Source of the DNA: an uncultured Blautia sp.
GTDB lineage: Bacteria > Bacillota > Clostridia > Lachnospirales > Lachnospiraceae
Direction: 5' to 3'
DNA length: 17,162 nucleotides
NCBI GenBank assembly: GCA_900552095.1
Contig: URYM01000015.1
Span: 1-17,162 of the forward strand
Of the stretch, positions 1-7,309 are shown piece by piece. A program made the translations under genes and the position numbers. The stretch's first letter is position 1; each line of letters opens with the position of its first letter. Below the pieces are notes generated by a model. It was not told where the DNA came from and did no database searches. It saw only the letters and a list, made by a program, of their open reading frames with translations.

Positions 1-679
1 TCAGCTCTGCCGCCGGATAAACAGAGATTTCCTCCAGATTTTCTATCGACCGCTGGCTCTCGGCATCAAAACTGCGGATCGAATCAATCTCATCTCCCCA
101 CAGCTCAATCCGCCAGGGATTCTCTTCTGTGAGCGGGAAAATATCAATAATCCCGCCACGAACAGAAAACTGGCCTGACGCCTCCACCTGAGCCGCCCTC
201 TCATACCCCATCTCAACCAGCTGGATCTTCAGGCGTTCCAGATCTACCTGACTGTCATTCCGAAAAGTCAGAATCCCCCCCTTTACATCCTCAAGGGGCA
301 TCAGATATTCCATACAGCTGCCAAGACTTGTGATCACCCGGACCTTCTTCTGCTCCAGAAGCGCCTTCAGGACCCGGATCCTCTGCCTCGTCAGAAGATT
401 TCCCTGGATATCTGCCTGATAAAACATCAGATCTTTGGCAGGGTATAACAGGACTTCCGGATCATACATCCGGAAGTCCTCATAGAACTCTTTTGCTTTT
501 AAATCATTTTCCGCCAAAATCAGAGCACCGGTTTTCTCTCCCAGAAGTCCTGCCAGCAGATGCGCCTTCTGGGATTCCACACAGCCGGAAATCGCCGTCC
601 GCCCTTTTCCTGCCTTCTGCAGCTCTTCTGCCTCCGCAAATTCCGCCAGTCCCTGAAGCGGTTGGAGTAATAAATCCAT
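1..679 (-). CDS. mfd: Transcription-repair coupling factor Mfd, N-terminal fragment
   Basis: Mfd is an ATP-driven translocase that removes RNA polymerase stalled at DNA lesions and recruits UvrA. Only the first 226 codons are inside the window; the gene continues past base 1, and full-length Mfd is usually about 1,150 residues. The fragment is the UvrB-like N-terminal module. It carries the conserved stretch YPAKDLMFYQADIQGN near residue 100, then TRQRIRVLKALL, and later GQFSVRGGIIDIFP followed by WRIELWGDEIDSIR, all characteristic of Mfd and UvrB damage-recognition domains. The RNA polymerase-binding and helicase domains lie outside. The ATG at 677-679 sits 5 bases after the pth stop, and its ribosome binding site (AAAGGAA) is made from the last pth codons, so the two genes are probably translationally coupled. 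The identification is secure; only completeness of the gene is unknown. Confidence 0.95.
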   Translation of the reverse strand, partial: MDLLLQPLQGLAEFAEAEELQKAGKGRTAISGCVESQKAHLLAGLLGEKTGALILAENDLKAKEFYEDFRMYDPEVLLYPAKDLMFYQADIQGNLLTRQRIRVLKALLEQKKVRVITSLGSCMEYLMPLEDVKGGILTFRNDSQVDLERLKIQLVEMGYERAAQVEASGQFSVRGGIIDIFPLTEENPWRIELWGDEIDSIRSFDAESQRSIENLEEISVYPAAEL

Positions 680-684
680 TTTCT

Positions 685-1266
685 TTATTCCTTTACTGTC
701 TGTTTTTGGTTAAATAAGTTCATGGCCGCATCTGCTCCCTGTTCCAGGATCACACAGACCGCCTCCGCAGCCCTTCGGATCCCTTCGTCTACTGCCTGAC
801 GTTCCTCCTTCTGAAACGGCGCCAGAACATAATCCGCCAGATCCCACTTCGGCGGCTTCTCCCCGATCCCTACCCGAACCCGGATAAAATTCTGCGTTCC
901 CAGCTGAGAAATGATATTCTTAATGCCATTATGCCCGCCGGCGCTTCCTTTTTTCCTCACCCGGATCTGGCCGGGAGCCAGGCTGATATCATCATAAACT
1001 ACGATCAGTTCCGTCTCCGGATCTATCTTATAGTAATCGGTCAGTCCCCGGAGCGCTTCCCCGCTCAGGTTCATATACGTAAGAGGTTTGGCCAGAATCA
1101 CCTTCTGCCCGCCTATCATTCCTTTTCCGTACATAGCACGGCACTGTGTTCCCCCGCAGGGCACACGATGGGCGTCAGCCAGCTCATCTATCGTATCAAA
1201 TCCCACATTATGTTTGGTTTTCTCGTATTGTTTTCCCGGATTGCCCAGGCCTGCAATCAAAAACAT
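685..1266 (-). CDS. pth: Peptidyl-tRNA hydrolase
   Basis: This 193-residue enzyme releases tRNA from peptidyl-tRNA that drops off the ribosome. The family signatures are all visible: FLIAGLGNPGKQYEKTKHNVG at the N-terminus with the catalytic His at residue 19, KPLTYMNLSG with the substrate-binding Asn near 66, VVYDD with Asp 92, and GSAGGHNGIK at 107-116. Length is typical for bacterial Pth. The open frame extends 40 codons upstream, but the ATG at 1264-1266 is chosen because the family begins exactly here and a GGGAG ribosome binding site (1273-1277) precedes it at good spacing. The upstream extension overlaps the preceding gene and has no family counterpart. Pth next to Mfd is a common order in Firmicutes. 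Confidence 0.96.
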   Translation of the reverse strand: MFLIAGLGNPGKQYEKTKHNVGFDTIDELADAHRVPCGGTQCRAMYGKGMIGGQKVILAKPLTYMNLSGEALRGLTDYYKIDPETELIVVYDDISLAPGQIRVRKKGSAGGHNGIKNIISQLGTQNFIRVRVGIGEKPPKWDLADYVLAPFQKEERQAVDEGIRRAAEAVCVILEQGADAAMNLFNQKQTVKE

Positions 1267-1279
1267 GTCAAACTCCCAT

Positions 1280-2236
1280 CTAGTTAAAATATACCAGTTC
1301 CTGTTCCGGTTTTTCGGCCGGAACCACCTCAGAAGCATAAAGCACCGGTCCCTTATCCCGGTAAACTTCCATATACTCCTCCGCAATTTTCGCCGTAACC
1401 GTCACCCAGGAACCCATTTTCAGCCGTTTAGAATCCGGCCATTTACACACATATCCGATAAACTGAGTATCATCTGCGCAGCAGGTCATGGCCATGCGTC
1501 CCGGCACAAAGAATCCTGCTTCCAGATCTCTGCTTTTCAACACCTGCCCGGAATAACGCACTGTTTTCCCCACATAATCCTCCAGATTATCCATCATATC
1601 CACATACCAGATCCCGTAATCCTCCGGAGCAATGTCAATTACTTCCTGATCCAGGTCATAAGGCAGCTGATCCTCAAAAATATCGATGATCCCACCGCCT
1701 TCCTGCTCAAAGATGATCTCCGCTGCCTGGTTTACCACCTTCACGCTCCGGCGGAAATTGGCCAGCGGAAGTTCCTGGGAAGCCCGGTTAAAAATCACCA
1801 TATCTGCATTCCTTACCATTTCTACAAACAGTGATTTCATATTATTCATGTAAATCTGAAAGCAGCTGGAATCCACAGTCACGATCTCCTGGATGATTCC
1901 CCAGCCTCTCGGCATTTTCATAGTCTCCAGCTTACCCAGAGACCAGAACGGGTTGAACTCGATCAGAACCCGATCGGGATGATACCGCTTTTCCAAGTAT
2001 TTCAGCGTATCGAAATTGAGATCTTCTTCCTCCTCGATCACTTCCACTGCCGTATTATATTTCTTCAGTTCTTCCTTATCATACTCCTCTTCCCCTTCTT
2101 CCGTGGTAATCACCAGAGTCGTATCAGGAATCTGAAAATAATCCTGCCGCATGGTATAATTTAAAAAGGTTGTCTTTCCACTCTCCAGAAAGCCTGTGAC
2201 CACATAGACGGCCACTCTCACTTCTTCATCCAGCAT
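1280..2236 (-). CDS. G3E-type P-loop GTPase fused to a YcgQ/DUF1980-like C-terminal domain
   Basis: This 318-residue protein starts like a COG0523 (CobW/YjiA) GTPase: a beta strand followed by a Walker A motif GFLESGKTT at 15-23. It departs from the family after that. The metal-binding CxCC motif expected near residue 65 is absent and the segment is acidic instead (EEGEEEYDKEE, then EEEED). The usual guanine-specificity motif is reduced to FNRAS at 149-153. Residues about 222-305 read as a different domain, with VRYSGQV, GFFVPGRMAMTCCADD (Cys 252 and 253) and GSWVTVTAKI. This pattern resembles the C-terminal domain of the YcgQ/TIGR03943 (DUF1980) family, proteins found with predicted permeases in zinc-responsive loci. 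The fusion is my inference from pattern memory. The start at 2236 follows GGAGGAG closely. It lies 27 bases after a canonical COG0523 GTPase and 13 bases before pth, so the two GTPases are probably co-expressed. A role in metal trafficking is plausible but unproven. Confidence 0.75.
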   Translation of the reverse strand: MLDEEVRVAVYVVTGFLESGKTTFLNYTMRQDYFQIPDTTLVITTEEGEEEYDKEELKKYNTAVEVIEEEEDLNFDTLKYLEKRYHPDRVLIEFNPFWSLGKLETMKMPRGWGIIQEIVTVDSSCFQIYMNNMKSLFVEMVRNADMVIFNRASQELPLANFRRSVKVVNQAAEIIFEQEGGGIIDIFEDQLPYDLDQEVIDIAPEDYGIWYVDMMDNLEDYVGKTVRYSGQVLKSRDLEAGFFVPGRMAMTCCADDTQFIGYVCKWPDSKRLKMGSWVTVTAKIAEEYMEVYRDKGPVLYASEVVPAEKPEQELVYFN

Positions 2237-2263
2237 TTTTCTCCTCCATCTTTCCGCTGCCGT

Positions 2264-3352
2264 TTACGCCAGTCCGAATAACTTTTCCAGTTCCTCTTCC
2301 TTCAGTCCTGATCCGATCACACAGAGGCGGCCGGTATAGTCTGCCTCTCCGGTGCGGATCTCCGCCTCTCCGGGAACCATATCAAAATAGTACCACGCCC
2401 CATCGGTTCCTTCCAGAATCCCTTTTGCCCGCAGCACCATGCCAAAAGTCTCGCCGTCTCCCAGCATTTCCAGCATTTTTTCCAGTTCCGTCCGGTCAAA
2501 TTTTCTGGCCGTCTCCCGTCCCCAGCTGGTAAACACCTCGTCTGCATGATGATGTCCATGCTCATGATGATGGTCATGGCCGCAGCTGCACTCTCCATCG
2601 TGATGATGGTCATGGCCGCAGCTGCACTCCCCGTCGTGATGATGCTCATGCTCATGGTGATGCTCATGGCCGCAGCTGCACTCCCCATCGTGATGATGCT
2701 CATGCTCATGATGATGCCCGTGTTCATGGGGCAGTTCCATCTCCTCAATAGACTGTGTTCTCTTTTCCATCACTTCCAGGATTTTCCCTCCGTCCAGCTG
2801 CGTGATCGGAGTCGTGATCAGACTGGCATCTCTGTTGATCTCCCGGATCAGTTCCACTGCCTTATCCGTCTTTTCCTGAGACGCTTTATCCATCCTGCTT
2901 AAGATAATCGTATTGGCATACTCCAGCTGGTTTTTGAAAAACTCGCCAAAATTTCTCAGATACATTTTGCACTTCGTCACATCAGCCACTGTGGTAAAGC
3001 TGTTAAGCTCCAGATCACAGTCCTCTTTTACATCCTCAACCGCCCGGATCACATCGGAGAGCTTGCCCACACCGGAGGGTTCAATGATAATACGGTCCGG
3101 ATGATAGGTGCCAATCACTTCTTTTAAAGAAGCGCCGAAATCTCCCACCAGCGAACAGCAGATACATCCGGAATTCATCTCACGGATCTGGATGCCCGCC
3201 TCTTTCAGAAAACCGCCGTCAATGCCGATCTCACCAAACTCATTTTCAATCAGAACCACCTGCTGCCCTTTAAAAGCTTCACTTAAAAGTTTTTTAATCA
3301 AAGTTGTCTTGCCCGCTCCCAGAAACCCGGAAATAATATCAATCTTAGTCAT
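2264..3352 (-). CDS. COG0523 (CobW/G3E) GTPase, putative metal chaperone with His-rich linker
   Basis: This 362-residue protein is a P-loop GTPase of the G3E metallochaperone family, which deliver or insert metals such as zinc, cobalt or nickel. It shows Walker A GFLGAGKTT at residues 9-17, IENEFGEIGIDGG, the metal-site motif GCICCS with the CxCC at 63-66, IEPSG, and SRMDKA as the guanine-specificity region. Residues 209-269 are a metal-binding linker with more than 30 His plus repeated GECSCGH units, followed by the compact C-terminal domain. The metal cannot be told from sequence; His/Cys-rich linkers suggest zinc or nickel. Two starts are possible: ATG at 3361 has its Shine-Dalgarno sequence abutting it, whereas ATG at 3352 has AAAGGA at 8 bases, so I chose 3352. 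It follows a 77-aa gene across an 89-base gap with a strong hairpin. No Zur-like palindrome is evident upstream. Confidence 0.92.
   Translation of the reverse strand: MTKIDIISGFLGAGKTTLIKKLLSEAFKGQQVVLIENEFGEIGIDGGFLKEAGIQIREMNSGCICCSLVGDFGASLKEVIGTYHPDRIIIEPSGVGKLSDVIRAVEDVKEDCDLELNSFTTVADVTKCKMYLRNFGEFFKNQLEYANTIILSRMDKASQEKTDKAVELIREINRDASLITTPITQLDGGKILEVMEKRTQSIEEMELPHEHGHHHEHEHHHDGECSCGHEHHHEHEHHHDGECSCGHDHHHDGECSCGHDHHHEHGHHHADEVFTSWGRETARKFDRTELEKMLEMLGDGETFGMVLRAKGILEGTDGAWYYFDMVPGEAEIRTGEADYTGRLCVIGSGLKEEELEKLFGLA
2546..2728 (-). repeat. His/Cys-rich repeat encoding a metal-binding linker
   Basis: Within the GTPase gene, a repeated block encodes three copies of HHHDGECSCGH separated by HEHEH-type spacers. 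At DNA level the 19-mer beginning CATGGCCGCAGCTGCACTC on the plus strand recurs at 2575, 2611 and 2665, giving spacings of 36 and 54 bases, both multiples of 18 and of 3. This suggests in-frame expansion by slippage or unequal recombination. Copy number may vary between strains. Confidence 0.9.
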
Positions 3353-3392
3353 TTTTCTCATCCTTTCTTCATCCGATCAATCCAAAGAAAGA

Positions 3393-3415
3393 GCGACCGT
3401 ACCCTGTACAGCCGC
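3393..3415 (-). other. Strong hairpin between the 77-aa gene and the G3E GTPase
   Basis: The arms GCGACCGTAC (3393-3402) and GTACAGCCGC (3406-3415) pair over 10 positions, with two G-U wobbles in the minus-strand RNA, around a 3-base loop. In transcript sense the hairpin is followed by TCTTTCTTTGG, only moderately U-rich. It could be a leaky terminator that lowers GTPase expression relative to the upstream small gene, or an RNA processing or stabilising stem. There is no clear alternative antiterminator fold, so I do not call a riboswitch. Confidence 0.55.
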
Positions 3416-3441
3416 CCCTGCTTATTTTTTCCTCATGCAAC

Positions 3442-3675
3442 TTAGCCATTGATCATAAAGTTCATCAGTCTGTCAATGTCTTCTCTCTCGTAAGCTACCA
3501 GCTCCAGCTCCGGAATCTCTCCGTTGGAAAATACGTTGGCCAGGGAGATCATCTGAGACAGCTTGGACTTCAGATTCAGTCTGTCGCCCTCTCCGGTCAC
3601 CAGTTCTACTCTGCCCTTGCAGGAATCAATTACTTTAAAAAATTTCTCTATATCCTTGATATTGGTTACTTTCAT
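3442..3675 (-). CDS. Small HPr-like protein of unknown function
   Basis: This 77-residue soluble protein has no signal peptide or membrane segment. The stretch from residue about 20, GRVELVTGEGDRLNLKSKLS, then ISLANVFSNG and ELELVAYEREDIDRL, matches the layout of HPr-family phosphocarriers after their active site: a strand, the N-x-KS-(I/L) helix start, a hydrophobic helix, then a strand and a final E-D-containing helix. The phosphorylatable His region of HPr (near residue 15) is absent, as in Crh-like regulators. The HPr resemblance is my inference; similar small proteins are usually left as hypothetical. The start is firm: ATG at 3675 with AAAGGAG (3685-3691) at 9 bases. It is the first gene behind a near-consensus promoter and precedes the metal GTPase. 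Confidence 0.8.
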   Translation of the reverse strand: MKVTNIKDIEKFFKVIDSCKGRVELVTGEGDRLNLKSKLSQMISLANVFSNGEIPELELVAYEREDIDRLMNFMING

Positions 3676-3733
3676 TTTCCAACTCTCCTTTCAGAATATC
3701 TATATCAATTTTGTTTCATTTAACTTCGCTACT

Positions 3734-3762
3734 ATTATAACGTGCCTCTTTTTGAAATGCAA
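3734..3762 (-). promoter_or_regulatory. Near-consensus sigma-A promoter for the 77-aa gene / GTPase / pth / mfd unit
   Basis: Minus strand reads TTGCAT (3757-3762), a 17-base spacer, then TATAAT (3734-3739). This is 4 of 6 at -35 and 6 of 6 at -10 with ideal spacing. It starts just 7 bases after the rsmI stop codon, so it separates two transcription units. No clear terminator was seen between rsmI and this promoter, so read-through is possible. Confidence 0.8.
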
Positions 3763-3769
3763 TTGCTTT

Positions 3770-4606
3770 TTATAATAATTCCTGATAAATCTCCCGCTTG
3801 GACACACCCCGGTCCTTTGCCACCTGCTTCATGGCACTCTTCCGGTCCATCCCCTGACGCTCATAGAGAGCCATGTGTTCCTGCAGCGGCATATCCCGCC
3901 AGCTGTTCTGCTTTTCTTCCGTCATCTCCCGGCGGCTCCGCCCCTCGATCACGATCACACACTCGCCCCGGGGCTCCTCCGACCGGTAATGCGCTGCCGC
4001 TTCCGAAAGCGAAGTGAGAAATGCAGTCTCATGCTTCTTCGTCAGTTCCCTGCAGACCGTTGCTCTTCTGTTTCCCAGCACTCCCAGCAGCTCTTCCAGC
4101 GTCCGCACAAGACGGTGCGGCGCCTCATAGAGGATCACTGTCCTCGTCTCTGTTTTCAGTTCTTCCAGAACCGCCTGACGCTCCTTTTTCTCCGAAGGAA
4201 GAAATGCCTCAAAAGCAAATCTGCGCGTAGCCTGTCCTGACATAGTAAGCGCCGTGATGCAGGCTGCAGGTCCGGGCAGTGATGTGACCCGGATCCCCGC
4301 CTCATGACACATTTTCACCAGCTCCTCCCCCGGATCTGAGATCCCGGGCGTCCCTGCATCTGTGATCAGGGCAATATTGATCCCCTGCCGCAGTTTCTCT
4401 ACCAATTCCCTGCCTTTTTCTATTTTATTGTACTCATGATAGCTGGTCATAGGGGTTTTGATCTCAAAATGATTCAAAAGTTTGATGCTGTTCCGGGTAT
4501 CTTCCGCTGCGATCAGATCCACTTCTTTCAGCGTGCGCAGAACGCGAAAGGTAATATCCTCCAGATTCCCTATGGGAGTGGCGCACAGATACAGCGTTCC
4601 TTCCAT
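3770..4606 (-). CDS. rsmI: 16S rRNA (cytidine1402-2'-O)-methyltransferase RsmI
   Basis: RsmI methylates the 2'-hydroxyl of C1402 in the decoding centre of 16S rRNA using S-adenosylmethionine. The 278-residue product begins GTLYLCATPIGNLEDITFR, the family hallmark, followed by AAEDTRNS, ALITDAGTPGISDPG at about 79-93 (SAM binding) and PGPAACITAL at 111-120 of the tetrapyrrole-methylase fold. The C-terminal region with DRKSAMKQVAKDRGVSKREIY is the typical small RsmI tail domain. The open frame extends 25 codons further upstream, but ATG at 4604-4606 is chosen because the family starts there and GAGGAG precedes it by 6 bases. It lies 16 bases after the methyltransferase gene, in the same unit. 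Confidence 0.96.
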   Translation of the reverse strand: MEGTLYLCATPIGNLEDITFRVLRTLKEVDLIAAEDTRNSIKLLNHFEIKTPMTSYHEYNKIEKGRELVEKLRQGINIALITDAGTPGISDPGEELVKMCHEAGIRVTSLPGPAACITALTMSGQATRRFAFEAFLPSEKKERQAVLEELKTETRTVILYEAPHRLVRTLEELLGVLGNRRATVCRELTKKHETAFLTSLSEAAAHYRSEEPRGECVIVIEGRSRREMTEEKQNSWRDMPLQEHMALYERQGMDRKSAMKQVAKDRGVSKREIYQELL

Positions 4607-4622
4607 ACCATTCTCCTCTCTT

Positions 4623-5363
4623 TTACAGGCGCGGCGCGTAAATCTCTTCAATATCCTTTGTATACACCCCGGGTCTCTCATAAACGATCAGCGGTTTCTC
4701 TACCGTTATCCTCGGCTTTCCGCCGTGAAGCGCTTCGATCAGAACCATGTTCGGCTCCCGGTCTATATAGGGATGCACCAGCTGCATCCGTTTCGGCTCC
4801 AGATGATACTTCATCATAGTTCCCATGATCTCCGCCAGGCGGAACGGCCGGTGTACCATGTAGAATCTTCCATTGCTGGTCAGAAGTCTGGCCGCCTGGG
4901 AGATCACATCCTCCAGGGTACACAAAATCTCATGGCGGGCAATCGCTTTCGGCTGATGTGGATTAATCAGACCGTGACTGCCCGTCATATAGGGCGGATT
5001 GCTGGTCACCACATCAAAAGAAGCCGCGCCAAACAGGCCGGCGGCTTCTTTTATATCTCCCGTCACAATAGAAACATCCTGTTCCAGATGATTCCAGGCC
5101 ACGCTCCGCCTGGCCATAGCTGCGCTCTTCTCCTGGATCTCGAGCCCGGTAAAATGTTTCCCTTCCGTCCTCGCCTTCATAAGCAGAGGAACAACGCCGG
5201 AACCTGTTCCCAGATCCAGAACGTTTTCTCCGGGTTTTACTCTGGCAAACCAGGCCAGAAGCACCGCATCGATCCCATAACAGAAATCCTTCGGATCCTG
5301 GATCAGACGATAGCCGTTCTGAAGATCATCCAGCCGTTCTCCCTCCAATAATTCTACTGTCAT
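4623..5363 (-). CDS. trmN6: tRNA1(Val) (adenine37-N6)-methyltransferase family protein
   Basis: This 246-residue Rossmann-fold methyltransferase belongs to the YfiC/TrmN6 (Bacillus YabB) group. It shows FCYGIDAVLLAWFA at the N-terminus, SAM motif I DLGTGSGVVPLL at 50-61, LEIQ as the acidic motif II, and the catalytic SNPPY at 121-125, which marks N6-adenine or N5-glutamine methylation. HRPFRLAEI and the C-terminal EPNMVLIEA stretch fit the family. The tRNA1(Val) A37 target is known for the Escherichia coli member and is assumed here. GAGAGGA lies 8 bases before the ATG. Its place between ricT and rsmI matches Bacillus yaaT-yabB-rsmI synteny; yabA and the GIY-YIG gene yazA that lie there in Bacillus are absent. 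Confidence 0.9.
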   Translation of the reverse strand: MTVELLEGERLDDLQNGYRLIQDPKDFCYGIDAVLLAWFARVKPGENVLDLGTGSGVVPLLMKARTEGKHFTGLEIQEKSAAMARRSVAWNHLEQDVSIVTGDIKEAAGLFGAASFDVVTSNPPYMTGSHGLINPHQPKAIARHEILCTLEDVISQAARLLTSNGRFYMVHRPFRLAEIMGTMMKYHLEPKRMQLVHPYIDREPNMVLIEALHGGKPRITVEKPLIVYERPGVYTKDIEEIYAPRL

Positions 5364-5377
5364 CGGGTCTGTCCTCT

Positions 5378-6265
5378 CTATTTTTCTTTCTCCAGCGCCT
5401 CCAGCGCTTTCATCTCTTCTCTGGAAAGTTTTACTTTTTCCTTCTTCCCGTGCCGGGGACGGAACTTAAGTTCCTCCACCTTAAACTCCTGAATCTCCTT
5501 CTCATCATTTACATCCACAACCACCTTTACCAGCTGGCGGAGTACATTCACACTGGTCACTTCTCCCCGGATCCCTTCCGGTGTTGTGACCGTATCTCCC
5601 ACGTTGGGAAGCTTTTTATTCAGATATTCATACGTCTCCTGCTCGTTTTTCAGGCAGCACATCAGCCGTCCGCACACACCGGAAATCTTTGTGGGATTCA
5701 GGGAAAGATTCTGTTCCTTGGCCATCTTGATAGATACCGGAGCGAACTCGGACAGATACGTATGACAGCACAGCGGCCGTCCGCAGATCCCCATTCCTCC
5801 CAGAATCTTCGTCTCATCCCGGACCCCGATCTGGCGCAGTTCAATTCTCGTTTTAAACACAGATGCCAGATCCTTCACCAGTTCACGAAAATCTATCCGG
5901 CCATCTGCCGTAAAGTAAAACAGCACCTTATTATTATCAAATGTATATTCCGCCTCGATCAGCTTCATCTCCAGATGATGCGCCCGGATCTTCTGCTGAC
6001 ACACCTGAAAGGCTTCCTTTTCCTTTTTCCGGTTATTTTCTTCCCGGCTGTCATCCTTGGGGGTTGCAATGCGGATCACATCCTTCAGCGGCTGCACCAC
6101 CTTCCCCTCATCCACCTCTTTCGGACCCAGAACGACAGTTCCATATTCCACACCGCGGGCAGTCTCCACGATCACATGATCGCCCGCTTTTATCTTCAGG
6201 TCCCTGGGATTAAAGTAATATACCTTTCCCACATTCCGGAACCGGACTCCAATAATTTTTACCAT
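5378..6265 (-). CDS. ricT: RicT (YaaT), PSP1-domain iron-sulphur regulatory protein
   Basis: RicT is part of the RicA-RicF-RicT complex, which in Bacillus carries [4Fe-4S] clusters, stimulates RNase Y mRNA processing and affects sporulation and competence. The 295-residue product starts with GVRFRNVGKVYYFNP, then GVEYGTVVLGP of the PSP1 domain. The cluster-type cysteines are intact: GICGRPLCC (Cys 161, 166, 167) and GVCGRLMCC (Cys 198, 203, 204). The C-terminal quarter contains a KOW-like strand region (VGDTVTTPEG) and a charged tail ending EALEKEK. It starts only 2 bases after holB, so translation is probably coupled. The ricA (ymcA) and ricF (ylbF) genes are not in the window. Confidence 0.95.
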   Translation of the reverse strand: MVKIIGVRFRNVGKVYYFNPRDLKIKAGDHVIVETARGVEYGTVVLGPKEVDEGKVVQPLKDVIRIATPKDDSREENNRKKEKEAFQVCQQKIRAHHLEMKLIEAEYTFDNNKVLFYFTADGRIDFRELVKDLASVFKTRIELRQIGVRDETKILGGMGICGRPLCCHTYLSEFAPVSIKMAKEQNLSLNPTKISGVCGRLMCCLKNEQETYEYLNKKLPNVGDTVTTPEGIRGEVTSVNVLRQLVKVVVDVNDEKEIQEFKVEELKFRPRHGKKEKVKLSREEMKALEALEKEK

Positions 6266-6267
6266 TT

Positions 6268-7257
6268 TTAATTCTCCCGAATCGTCAGGAACAGAAGCTC
6301 CATGGTCAGATCAAAATTCACATTCGCATGAAGACGGCTCTTCGCCTTCTCGATCGCTTTGATAATGGCCTCCAGCCCCTCGTAGGAGCTGCTGCTTGCC
6401 CGTTCCTTAATTGCGTTTATTTCCTGTTTAAAGACCAGATTATCCACTTCCCAGGTCGCCTTAAAAAGAAGAACATCGCGGAACCACAGAAGGAAAAGAT
6501 CCAGATAATCATAAATCGTCTCTTTTTCCTGAGCCAGCCGCTTCATCGTCTCCACCAGTTCCTGCATCGGCATGTCTTTTGAATATTTCACAATCCGAAG
6601 GGCATGTTCCCTGACCCTGGCAAATTCTTCAGAGGTAGCTATCTTCTGCGCCTTTCCCACGCTTCCCTGGGCAAAAGCCGCGTCCATCTCCGCCTGATAA
6701 TCCGGCAGATGGCAGGTATCAATCAAATAATTTTTAATCATCGCGTCACTCACCGCCTTCAGCTTTAGTTTCACACACCTTGAACTTATTGTAGGGAGCA
6801 GTGCTTCTGCATTTCTGGTCAGAAGCAGGATCACCGCATACGCCGGCGGCTCCTCTATGGTCTTCAGTATGGCATTCTGCGCCTGCACCGTCAGTTTCTC
6901 CGCCTCGTCAATCACATAGATCTTATACGGGCTGCTGTAGGGCTTTATGGCCACATCATCCACCAGCTGATTGCGGATTTCCTCCACGCCGATAGACGAT
7001 GGTTTTTCATGGGTGATCCGGATAATATCCGGATGGTTTCCACTTTCTGCTTTCTTACAGGAAGAGCAGATCCCGCAGGGATCCGTTCCGCCCCTTTCAC
7101 ACTGAAGCGCAGCTGCAAAGATCCCGGCCAGCAGTTTTTTCCCCGAACCTTCCTCCCCGGAAATCAGATAGGCATGGGAAACCTTCCCCATCCGAACCGC
7201 ATTCTGCAGATGTTCTATGATTTCTCTGTGACCAATCACACTGTCAAATGTCCGCAC
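6268..7257 (-). CDS. holB: DNA polymerase III subunit delta'
   Basis: Delta' is the stator subunit of the clamp loader that places the beta sliding clamp on DNA. The 329-residue product shows SVIGHREIIEHLQNA, a Walker A-like GEEGSGKK at 34-41, a zinc module with Cys 53, 61, 64 and 67 (C-x7-CGICSSC), Walker B-like VIDEAEKL at 115-122, and the SSRC sensor motif at 158-161. These are standard for Firmicute HolB. The start is GTG at 7255-7257; GGGAGG lies 8 bases upstream and the protein begins at the usual family position. It follows the Gmk-like gene by 52 bases. That gap contains an isolated TATAAT (7303-7308) but no matching -35 element, so I did not call an internal promoter. Confidence 0.95.
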   Translation of the reverse strand: MRTFDSVIGHREIIEHLQNAVRMGKVSHAYLISGEEGSGKKLLAGIFAAALQCERGGTDPCGICSSCKKAESGNHPDIIRITHEKPSSIGVEEIRNQLVDDVAIKPYSSPYKIYVIDEAEKLTVQAQNAILKTIEEPPAYAVILLLTRNAEALLPTISSRCVKLKLKAVSDAMIKNYLIDTCHLPDYQAEMDAAFAQGSVGKAQKIATSEEFARVREHALRIVKYSKDMPMQELVETMKRLAQEKETIYDYLDLFLLWFRDVLLFKATWEVDNLVFKQEINAIKERASSSSYEGLEAIIKAIEKAKSRLHANVNFDLTMELLFLTIREN

Positions 7258-7309
7258 CCCGTCTGCCTCCCTGATCCTGTGAAGTCAGCTGCTTCCGACT
7301 CCATTATAT

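Noticed and set aside
2546..2902. Plus-strand reading frame over the His-rich repeat, translating to a Met/Ala/Leu-rich protein
   Set aside because: It is the complement of the repeat in a well-supported minus-strand GTPase, has low-complexity composition and lacks a ribosome binding site.
3353..3441. Riboswitch (for example metal- or cobalamin-responsive) upstream of the G3E GTPase
   Set aside because: The gap is under 90 bases and holds one simple stem; no conserved riboswitch core was recognised.
4482..5351. Long plus-strand frame antisense to trmN6
   Set aside because: No family features, and it mirrors a clear methyltransferase gene; length is explained by codon bias on the other strand.
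7303..7308. TATAAT on the minus strand between the Gmk-like gene and holB, as an internal promoter
   Set aside because: No acceptable -35 at 16-18 bases (ATGCGG) and no extended -10 TG; probably chance in an AT-rich gap.
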